Positions 6,124-11,153 of a DNA stretch of 11,153 nt are shown one piece after another. Source of the DNA: Microbacteriaceae bacterium (GTDB taxonomy: Bacteria > Actinomycetota > Actinomycetes > Actinomycetales > Microbacteriaceae); assembly GCA_026785785.1 (NCBI GenBank), contig JAJAZI010000021.1:1-11153 (forward strand), given 5' to 3'. Each line of letters begins with the position of its first letter. Position 1 is the first letter of the stretch. The notes under the pieces are model-generated. The model saw only the letters and a list, made by a program, of their open reading frames with translations, did not search any database and was not told the DNA's origin. The position numbers and the translations under genes were made by a program.

Positions 6124-6213
6124 CGCGCCTCGACATTCAGCCGCGCCTCGCGGTTCAGTCGCGCCTCGCGGTTCAGCCGCGTCTCGGCGTTCAGTCGCGC
6201 CTAGGCGTTCAGC
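6124..6213. repeat. 18-bp tandem repeat, five copies, over a stop codon
   Basis: Five consecutive units follow CGCGCCTCGCGGTTCAGC: 6124-6141, 6142-6159, 6160-6177, 6178-6195 and 6196-6213. CGCGCC then begins a sixth. Units two and three differ by one base and the outer ones by a few more. The TGA stop of the minus-strand reductase (6209-6211) lies in the unit nearest that gene. Each unit repeats this in-frame TGA in the complement, so the array is 3' untranslated sequence. Confidence 0.9.
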
Positions 6214-7291
6214 CGCGCCGATAGACCTCAGCGGCGATGACAAGGTCTTCCCAAGCCATGCCCGAACTGGTGAAGACGCGCGGCCGACCGCGGTCGACCG
6301 GCATGGCGCCGGTGACGATCGCGGCGAGTGTCACGAGCGAGTCTGCGGCGAGCACCCCCTCGCCGATTGGGATGACGACGTCGCCGCCCTCCCGCAGCGC
6401 AACCGCGATATCTTCGACGACCACCTGGGCGCGGTCGATTAGCGCGGAGTCGAGCTCGCGGGCATCCGTCTCGTGGGATCCGACCGCAATCGTGCATGAG
6501 TCGACCGGTACGAGCGAGCCGTCGAACAGAGGGGTCCGCGCCGTCGTCGCGCAGACGATGAGCTGGGCGTTGCGCACGTCGGATGCCGAGCCGACGGTCG
6601 CCGGAACACCGCCCGCTCCGGTGGCGGCGCCCACGGCATCCACGCCCGCCGACAGGCGCTCCGCGAACGCCCCGGCGCGGCCTGCGTCGCGGGCGACGAC
6701 CGTGACCCGCCCGACGTGCCGGATGGCGCGCATCGCCTCGACGTGGCCCCACGCCTGCGGGCCCGATCCGAAAACCACGAGATGCTCGACGACCGCGGGC
6801 GCGAGTAGCTCGGCCGCCGCCGCGGAGACCGCCGGCGTGCGCAGCGTCGTGAGAGCGGCCCCGTCGATGAGGGCGAGGGGGGAGAGGGTGGCGGCGTCCA
6901 TGAGCAGGTAGACCCCTTGGATGCGCTCCCGGCCGCGCGCTGGATTGCCTGGCGCGACCGTGGCGATTTTGACGCCGACGAACTCGCTCGACGCGCTCGG
7001 CATGATCAGCAGCTGCCCGCGCTCGACGTCGAGGATGCCGCGGTGGAAGTCGCGCGCGGGGTCGAATCCTCGCTCGAGTGCTCGCCGCACCGCAGCGGCG
7101 GCGGCGCCGAAGCCCACCCGACCGAACACCTGCTCGGCCGAGATCCACGGGGGCCCGCCCGCCGTGCCCGCGCCTGCGTTGCCTGCGGCCGCGTTGCCCG
7201 CATCGGAGTTGCCCGCGGCCGCGTTGCCCGCGCCCGCCGTGCCTGCGCCCGCGTTGCCCGCGGCCGCGCTAACCGCCCCGGACCCGCTCAC
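6209..7291 (-). CDS. Ornithine cyclodeaminase/mu-crystallin family reductase (candidate pyrroline-2-carboxylate reductase)
   Basis: The 360-residue protein is a cytoplasmic NAD(P)-dependent enzyme of the OCD/mu-crystallin family. It has a substrate-side motif VGVKIATVAPGNP (105-117), LTTLRTPAVSA (148-158), a Rossmann loop VVFGSGPQAWGH (172-183), GSHETDARELD (271-281) and FTSSGMAWEDL (340-350). Family members next to proline racemase-like enzymes often reduce delta-1-pyrroline-2-carboxylate to L-proline (LhpI type), which I infer here. Ornithine cyclodeaminase and alanine dehydrogenase are the alternatives. The GTG start at 7289-7291 overlaps the stop of the upstream gene as GTGA, indicating translational coupling. 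Residues 9-43 are an odd run of seven AAAGN-like pentapeptides absent from normal family members, and the conserved protein starts only near PPWISAEQVF (47). Confidence 0.87.
   Translation of the reverse strand: MSGSGAVSAAAGNAGAGTAGAGNAAAGNSDAGNAAAGNAGAGTAGGPPWISAEQVFGRVGFGAAAAAVRRALERGFDPARDFHRGILDVERGQLLIMPSASSEFVGVKIATVAPGNPARGRERIQGVYLLMDAATLSPLALIDGAALTTLRTPAVSAAAAELLAPAVVEHLVVFGSGPQAWGHVEAMRAIRHVGRVTVVARDAGRAGAFAERLSAGVDAVGAATGAGGVPATVGSASDVRNAQLIVCATTARTPLFDGSLVPVDSCTIAVGSHETDARELDSALIDRAQVVVEDIAVALREGGDVVIPIGEGVLAADSLVTLAAIVTGAMPVDRGRPRVFTSSGMAWEDLVIAAEVYRRG
7163..7267. repeat. 15-bp minisatellite inside the reductase gene, seven copies
   Basis: Seven 15-bp units encode residues 9-43 of the reductase as AAAGN, AGAGT, AGAGN, AAAGN, SDAGN, AAAGN and AGAGT. 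The consensus on the plus strand is GTTGCCCGCGGCCGC. Because 15 is divisible by three, gain or loss of units changes only the length of the N-terminal extension. Confidence 0.9.
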
Positions 7292-8310
7292 CGCAGCACG
7301 AACCCGGTGCCGACCGCATCGCGGGGATCCAGCGTGAAACTGTGCTCGCCCGTCCGGTAGGCCATCCCCTCGACCCGGGGCAGTATGCCGCGCCGGTCCT
7401 CGCCGCCGGGCGCCGGCGTCGCTCGCCCGAGAAACCGGGTTCCGATGATCGAGTCGTGGGTGAGGGTCTGCCCCGGCGCCAGCCGCCCCGCGTCGGCGAG
7501 AAGCGCGAGGCGCGCCCCCGTGCCCGACCCGCAGGGGGAGCGGTCGACTTCCCCATCGGCGAAGACCGTGACGTTGCGCTGGTGTGGACCGTCGGCCGTG
7601 TCGCCGAGGTCATCGTAGAAGATCGTGCCGTAGACGCCGCTGAGCCGGGCGTCGCTGGGATGCCGGGCGAGCGAGTGGTCGTTGAGCGCCCACTTGATCT
7701 CCCGCCCGACCGCGATGAGGTCGGGGTAGTGCTCCGGTGTGACGGCCAGGCCGAGGGATCCGGCGTCGACGCTCGCGTAGATCGCGCCGCCGTAGCTAAG
7801 GTCGACGGATGCCCGGCCGCGCGAGGTCTCCACCTCGACGCCGCGGGCGATGGGGTAGGACTCCACGTTGTCGAACACGACGGCCATCACCACGCCGTCC
7901 ACGCGGGTCACGCGGGCCACCACCCGGCCGGAGGGCACGTCGATCGTCACCGTGGTTTCGCCGGTCGGCTCCGATGCGACGCGCCCCGTCTCCACCGCCC
8001 AGACGCCGAGCGCGATCGTGCCGTGCCCGCACGCCGTCGAGTAGCCGTCCTTGTGCCAGAACAGCACGCCGAAGTCGGCGCCGTCATCATCGGGCGGCAC
8101 GACGAAGCATCCGTACATGTCGGCGTGCCCTCGAGGCTCATGACAGAGGAACTGCCGCACGGCGTCGATCTCCGGTGAGGTGCTCGCGGCCATCCGGCGC
8201 TCGGCGACGGTTGAACCGGGGATCTCCGGGGTGCCGTCGACGACGATCCGGAAGGGTTCCCCCGCCGTGTGGTAGTCGACCGTCCTCACGGAATTCGTAA
8301 TATGCCACAT
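7288..8310 (-). CDS. Proline racemase-superfamily enzyme, trans-3-hydroxyproline dehydratase-like with Cys/Cys active site
   Basis: The 340-residue cytoplasmic enzyme has VDYHTAGEPFRIV (11-23), HEPRGHADMYG (57-67), GYSTACGHGTIALG (89-102) and DRSPCGSGTGARLAL (256-270). Cys94 and Cys260 are the two catalytic acid/base positions. A Cys/Cys pair is typical of proline racemase and many 4-hydroxyproline 2-epimerases, while trans-3-hydroxy-L-proline dehydratase has Thr at the second site. Yet HEPRGH-DMYG, GYST-CGH and SGxxARLAL resemble the dehydratase branch as I recall it, so substrate and reaction are open. The stop overlaps the reductase start (GTGA), placing both in one pathway. The start is uncertain: ATG 8310 has no clear ribosome site, and GTG 8289 (before RTVDYHTAGEPF) is an alternative that could be near-leaderless from a weak TGGATA-17-CATATT promoter. 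Confidence 0.87.
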   Translation of the reverse strand: MWHITNSVRTVDYHTAGEPFRIVVDGTPEIPGSTVAERRMAASTSPEIDAVRQFLCHEPRGHADMYGCFVVPPDDDGADFGVLFWHKDGYSTACGHGTIALGVWAVETGRVASEPTGETTVTIDVPSGRVVARVTRVDGVVMAVVFDNVESYPIARGVEVETSRGRASVDLSYGGAIYASVDAGSLGLAVTPEHYPDLIAVGREIKWALNDHSLARHPSDARLSGVYGTIFYDDLGDTADGPHQRNVTVFADGEVDRSPCGSGTGARLALLADAGRLAPGQTLTHDSIIGTRFLGRATPAPGGEDRRGILPRVEGMAYRTGEHSFTLDPRDAVGTGFVLR

Positions 8311-8312
8311 AT
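8300..8312. promoter_or_regulatory. ATATG-CCA-CATAT palindrome, possible GntR operator
   Basis: An exact inverted repeat of five bases per arm lies over the first codon of the racemase-family gene and about 60 bases before the GntR gene. A second palindrome, ATCATGAT (8311-8318), follows at once. Divergent promoters must lie here. GntR/FCD proteins commonly bind short AT-rich palindromes in such gaps, so this is the best operator candidate. Confidence 0.45.
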
Positions 8313-8370
8313 CATGATGCTATCCAGTCGCATGCTCGGGAATCGAGCCCGTCGCCGAAAGCAGGATCGA

Positions 8371-9048
8371 ATGAGCGTATCGAGCATCCGCAAGGTCGAG
8401 AAGACGGCGAGCTTGCGCGACCGGATCGGCGAAGCGCTGTCGGCCGCGATCATCTCGGGCGAGCTCGCGCCGGGCACCCTCGTCTCAGTGCCCGCGCTCG
8501 CGGCCGAGTTCGATGTGTCGGCGACTCCCGTCCGCGAGGCGATGCTCGACCTCGAGCAGCGCGGATTCGTCGAGTCCGTGCGCAACAAGGGGTTCCGGGT
8601 GACCCAGGTGAGCCTGCGGGACCTGCGCGAGATCGTCGAGCTCCGTCAGCTGCTCGAGGCGCCCGCGACGGCGGCGCTCGCGGGCAAGGTACCGTCTGCC
8701 CGGATGCCGAAGTGGCGAGCGATGGCCGACCAGATCGGCGCTCATGCCGAGGCTGCCGAACTCACCCAGTTCATCGAGTCCGACCGCGACTTCCACCTCG
8801 CACTGCTCGCGGAGTACGGCAACGAGCGCCTCGTCACCCTCGTGCGCGAGCTGCGTTCGCAGACTCGCATGGTGAACCTCGCCAGGATGGCGCACAGCCC
8901 CGAGCTGTCGGTCTCGGCGGCGGAGCACCACCAGATGCTCGACCTGGTTGAGTCCGGCGACGTCGAGGCGCTCGAGAAGCTGACGGTCACCCATCTCGGT
9001 CACGTGCTCGCCTGGTGGGCGAACGCGCCCGCCGACTATACCCCCTGA
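8371..9048 (+). CDS. GntR family transcriptional regulator, FadR/FCD subfamily
   Basis: The 225-residue product has an N-terminal winged helix (about 13-77: LRDRIGEALSAAIISGELAPG, then VSATPVREAMLDLEQRGFVE) and a helical FCD ligand domain (about 85-215). Likely metal or ligand residues of FCD are visible: Asp138 and His142 in SDRDFHLAL, His186 in AEHHQML and His208 in VTHLGHV. These regulators sense small carboxylates or amino-acid catabolites and usually repress neighbouring genes. This one sits divergent from the racemase/reductase pair and before the importer, so it probably controls both and itself. The frame is open further upstream, but ATG 8371 is chosen because CAGGA lies a few bases before it and the conserved domain begins soon after. 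The stop TGA is followed directly by TAA. Confidence 0.93.
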   Translation: MSVSSIRKVEKTASLRDRIGEALSAAIISGELAPGTLVSVPALAAEFDVSATPVREAMLDLEQRGFVESVRNKGFRVTQVSLRDLREIVELRQLLEAPATAALAGKVPSARMPKWRAMADQIGAHAEAAELTQFIESDRDFHLALLAEYGNERLVTLVRELRSQTRMVNLARMAHSPELSVSAAEHHQMLDLVESGDVEALEKLTVTHLGHVLAWWANAPADYTP

Positions 9049-9076
9049 TAAGTGGTGGCATGCGCGCCCAGACGGC

Positions 9077-9122
9077 GCCTGTCAATGCCCACCAAATCGT
9101 GACCTTGTGACGTTTGACAGGC
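9077..9122. promoter_or_regulatory. 9-bp inverted repeat containing the -35 box
   Basis: GCCTGTCAA (9077-9085) is an exact reverse complement of TTGACAGGC (9114-9122), with 28 bases between. The right arm contains the -35 hexamer of the importer promoter. TGAC also occurs three times close together (9100, 9108, 9115). A dimeric regulator binding both arms, or a hairpin at the end of the GntR transcript, are the two readings. Confidence 0.45.
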
Positions 9123-9143
9123 CTGAGAGTGCCATGTCATATT
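9114..9143 (+). promoter_or_regulatory. Promoter of the ABC importer
   Basis: A perfect -35 TTGACA (9114-9119) is followed after 18 bases by CATATT (9138-9143), within the AT-rich TCATATTTTA. Transcription would begin near 9150, leaving a leader of about 90 bases. A near-palindrome, GGAGCGGCGCTGCTCC (9149-9164), sits at the expected start point and could be an operator. Confidence 0.55.
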
Positions 9144-9237
9144 TTACTGGAGCGGCGCTGCTCCACAGCTGAACCTCCTTCGGGGATGCGAGATGTGGGG
9201 TGCCCGCGGAGTGTCCCCATCCAAGGAGAGGCAGACA

Positions 9238-10413
9238 ATGAGAACCCCCAGGCGCACTATCGGCATATTCGGCATGGCGGCAGCCGTGCTGCTCGCCACC
9301 ACCGCGTGCAGTGGCGGACTGCTCGGCGGCGACGCCGAAGACGACGGCGCCGCGGCATCCGGCCCGATCAAGATCGGCATGGTCATCCCGATCTCGGGAA
9401 GCAGTGCACCCACCGGCGAGTACATGCAGAACGGCGCAGAACTCGCCATCGCGGAGATCAACGACGCGGGTGGCATCCTCGACGGACGCATGCTCGAGCT
9501 CCTCGTCGAGGACGAGGCGTGCGACGCCCAGCAGGGAGTCGCGAGCGCCAACAAGCTCGTCTCGAGCGAGGTTGTCGTCTCGGTCGGCGGATACTGCTCC
9601 GGCGCGACGCTGCCGCAGCTGCCGATCTTCGGCGACTCGGGCATCCCGATGATCATCCCCGCGGCGAACTCCCAAGACCTCGTCCGCGAGGGCCTGAAGA
9701 ACGTGTTCCTCATCAACGGCACCGGACTCCAGCAGTCCACCGCGGCCCTCGACTTCATCAAGAAGTCGGGTTACGCCACGGTCGCCCTGGTGGACGACAA
9801 CACGAGCTACTCGACCGACATCACCACCGAGACCGAGTTGCAGATCACCGAGGATGGCTCCGCCGAGGTCGTGCTCAACACCTCGGTCAACGCCGGCGAG
9901 AGCGACTACTCCGCCGTCGTGCGCGACATCACCGGCTCCGGTGCCGAGATCGTCTACTGGACCGGCTACTACCAGGAGGGTGGCCTGATCATCGACCAGC
10001 TCCGCCAGGCGGGCTACACCGGCGACATCATGGTCGCCGACGGCAGTGCCGACGCGACGCTCGCCGAGATCGCCGGCGACGCGGCCGAGGGCGTCTTCGC
10101 CACGATGACCCCGACCCCCGACACCCTCGAGGGTGCCGAGGAATGGATCGCGAACTACGAGGCCGAATTCGGCGCCGCTCCCGGCCCGTACTCGACGCAG
10201 TCCTACGACGCGGTGCGTCTCGCCGCCGAGGCGATCGAGACCGCCGGAAGCACCGACGGTGAGGAGATCATCGCGGCGCTCGAGGGCATCAGCGGCTTCG
10301 ACATGTTCTCCGGCCCGCTGGAGTTCACCGACGAGCACACGCTGTCCAACGGCGGGTTCGTGATCCTCAAGATGGAGGGCGGCAAGTTCGTGCTCGAGGA
10401 CTCCCTGTCCTGA
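9238..10413 (+). CDS. Branched-chain amino-acid-type ABC transporter substrate-binding lipoprotein
   Basis: The 391-residue protein captures an amino acid or related small molecule outside the membrane and hands it to the LivH/LivM-type permease encoded downstream. A lipoprotein signal ends at Cys24 (LLATTACSGG), followed by an acidic linker. The type-1 periplasmic binding fold (about 43-390) starts with IKIGMVIPISG and shows AELAIAEINDAGGI (67-80). EACDAQQ and GGYCSGAT carry Cys95 and Cys120, spaced exactly as the disulfide of E. coli LivJ, and the CSGAT loop lies where LivJ contacts the ligand's amino-acid group. AAGGAGAG seven bases before ATG 9238 fixes this start over an earlier in-frame one. 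The GntR and proline racemase-type neighbours suggest proline, a hydroxyproline or a betaine as ligand. Leu/Ile/Val cannot be excluded. Confidence 0.92.
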   Translation: MRTPRRTIGIFGMAAAVLLATTACSGGLLGGDAEDDGAAASGPIKIGMVIPISGSSAPTGEYMQNGAELAIAEINDAGGILDGRMLELLVEDEACDAQQGVASANKLVSSEVVVSVGGYCSGATLPQLPIFGDSGIPMIIPAANSQDLVREGLKNVFLINGTGLQQSTAALDFIKKSGYATVALVDDNTSYSTDITTETELQITEDGSAEVVLNTSVNAGESDYSAVVRDITGSGAEIVYWTGYYQEGGLIIDQLRQAGYTGDIMVADGSADATLAEIAGDAAEGVFATMTPTPDTLEGAEEWIANYEAEFGAAPGPYSTQSYDAVRLAAEAIETAGSTDGEEIIAALEGISGFDMFSGPLEFTDEHTLSNGGFVILKMEGGKFVLEDSLS

Positions 10414-10433
10414 TCGTCTGATCGTCTGATTGA
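10411..10433 (+). repeat. 8-bp direct repeat at the stop codon
   Basis: TGATCGTC occurs twice in tandem (10411-10418, 10419-10426), followed by the near copy TGATTGA. The first TGA is the stop of the binding-protein gene. Because the period is 8, the TGAs fall in all three frames. Confidence 0.75.
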
Positions 10434-10477
10434 CGGATGCCGCGGCCGGCGTCCCTGAGACCCGGCCGCGGCATCCG
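10434..10477 (+). terminator. 16-bp intercistronic stem-loop
   Basis: CGGATGCCGCGGCCGG (10434-10449) pairs perfectly with its complement at 10462-10477 around a 12-base loop. It follows the binding-protein stop by 20 bases and has no T-run. It probably stabilises the upstream message or partly stops transcription, giving more binding protein than permease, a common arrangement in ABC importer operons. Confidence 0.8.
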
Positions 10478-10506
10478 CCGTAATCCCCCCACTGGACAGG
10501 TACCCC

Positions 10507-11153
10507 ATGAGTCAAATCATCTGGGACGGGCTCTTCGTCGGCTCGTTCTATGCCCTGATCGCGCTGGGTTACAGCATGGTCTACGGCATCATCAAGCTCC
10601 TCAACTTCGCCCACGGCGACCTCTACATGCTCGGCGCCTTCATCGGCTTCGCCGTGCTCGCGTCGTTCGGCGGGCTCGCCACCTCGCTCGGACTGTTCGC
10701 CCTGATCATCGTGATGATGCTGAGCATGGTGATCACCGGCACCGTCGGCGTGGTCATCGAGCGCCTCGCCTACAGGCCGTTGCGGGGGGCCCCGCGATTA
10801 GCCGTGCTCATCACAGCGGTGGGCGCCTCCTTCACCCTCGAGTACGGCATCGCCGCGATCGCCGGCCCGAACCCCAGGGGATTCCCGATCCGGCTCACCG
10901 GCGACGTCTTCGTCGTTCTGGGCGCGCGGGTGACCCTGCCCCAGATCGTGCTCATGATCATCGCTGGGTTGCTCATGATCGCGCTCGACACCTACATCCG
11001 CCGCACCTCGACAGGCCGCGCGATGCGGGCCATCTCCCTCGACATGAAGGGAGCGCTGCTCATGGGCGTCAACGTGAACGCCGTGATCAGCCGCACCTTC
11101 TTCATCGGCTCGGCGCTCGCCGGAGCCGCCGGCGTGATGGCGGGGGCCTACTA
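10507..11153 (+). CDS. livH: LivH-type branched-chain amino-acid ABC transporter permease (partial)
   Basis: The first 215 codons of an inner-membrane permease are present, and the window ends inside the gene. The start ATG 10507 has GGACAGG six bases upstream. MSQIIWDGLFVGSFYALIALGY and the motif IIKLLNFAHGDLYMLGAF (28-45) are classic LivH. VIERLAYRPLRGAPRLAVLITAVG follows, then several hydrophobic spans. Near residues 178-196 lies RAMRAISLDMKGALLMGVNV, the cytoplasmic loop that docks on the ATPase, and ISRTFFIGSALAGAAGVMAG follows. Family members are about 290 residues, so roughly 75 are missing. LivM permease and the LivG/LivF ATPase genes are expected downstream. The gene lies 93 bp after the binding protein, across the stem-loop, presumably in the same transcript. 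Confidence 0.95.
   Translation, partial: MSQIIWDGLFVGSFYALIALGYSMVYGIIKLLNFAHGDLYMLGAFIGFAVLASFGGLATSLGLFALIIVMMLSMVITGTVGVVIERLAYRPLRGAPRLAVLITAVGASFTLEYGIAAIAGPNPRGFPIRLTGDVFVVLGARVTLPQIVLMIIAGLLMIALDTYIRRTSTGRAMRAISLDMKGALLMGVNVNAVISRTFFIGSALAGAAGVMAGAY

Larger units (their letters stand above)
5869..6208. other. Intergenic region upstream of the glucan synthase operon
   Basis: This 340-bp gap holds the likely operon promoter, several palindromes (6009-6019, 6022-6038, 6069-6078, 6107-6120) and most of an 18-bp tandem repeat. Part of it, near 5990-6060, is clearly less GC-rich than its surroundings, as expected for a control region. From the -10 box to the synthase start there is a leader of over 100 bases. 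I could not match that leader to a known riboswitch. No gene is supported. Confidence 0.6.

Noticed and set aside
6124..6213. CRISPR-like regular repeat
   Set aside because: Units are directly abutting with no spacers and no cas genes nearby, so it is a minisatellite.
7342..8178. 278-codon plus-strand open frame
   Set aside because: It is opposite the racemase-family gene, whose active-site motifs are clear on the minus strand.
9082..10614. 510-codon minus-strand open frame
   Set aside because: It is antisense to the binding protein and permease start, with an Asp/Val/Gly/Arg-rich translation typical of shadow frames.

Overview
The window reads as high-GC actinobacterial DNA, most likely from the Microbacteriaceae. 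This is inferred from strong GC bias at third codon positions, frequent GGATGCC/GGCATCC, actinobacterial-type lipoprotein signals and a DUF4916-type NUDIX relative. No rRNA, tRNA, CRISPR array, transposase or integrase was seen.

Layout. (1) Positions 1-733, plus strand: the end of an unrecognised gene and a NUDIX-fold protein with a degenerate catalytic box. (2) 734-1136: a non-coding gap between convergent genes, with a 15-bp tandem repeat, a very long hairpin and a second hairpin over the stop codon of the next gene. (3) 1137-5868, minus strand: a tight three-gene operon joined by two ATGA overlaps. In transcription order it holds a membrane family-2 glycosyltransferase of the cellulose/curdlan synthase type, a short membrane-fusion (HlyD-like) protein and a lipoprotein endo-beta-1,3-glucanase of family GH81. 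A TATAAT box and several palindromes lie upstream. This looks like a machine that makes, exports and trims a beta-1,3-containing glucan. It is the most interesting system here. (4) 6209-8310, minus strand: an ornithine cyclodeaminase/mu-crystallin family reductase and a proline racemase-superfamily enzyme, overlapping by GTGA. The second enzyme resembles trans-3-hydroxy-L-proline dehydratase but has Cys where that family has its diagnostic Thr. (5) 8371-9048, plus strand: a divergent GntR/FCD regulator. (6) 9238 to the end, plus strand: a branched-chain-amino-acid-type ABC importer, with a binding lipoprotein, a 16-bp intercistronic stem-loop and a LivH-type permease cut by the window edge.

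Blocks 4-6 fit an imino-acid (proline or hydroxyproline) uptake and catabolism module under one GntR regulator. The importer would bring in substrate, the racemase-family enzyme would epimerise or dehydrate it, and the reductase would turn a pyrroline-carboxylate into proline. This is inference from family pairing and gene order.

Minisatellites are unusually frequent: 15-bp units at 826-885, 12-bp and 6-bp units in the glycosyltransferase tail, 18-bp units at 6124-6213 running over a stop codon, and 15-bp units at 7163-7267 inside a coding sequence.
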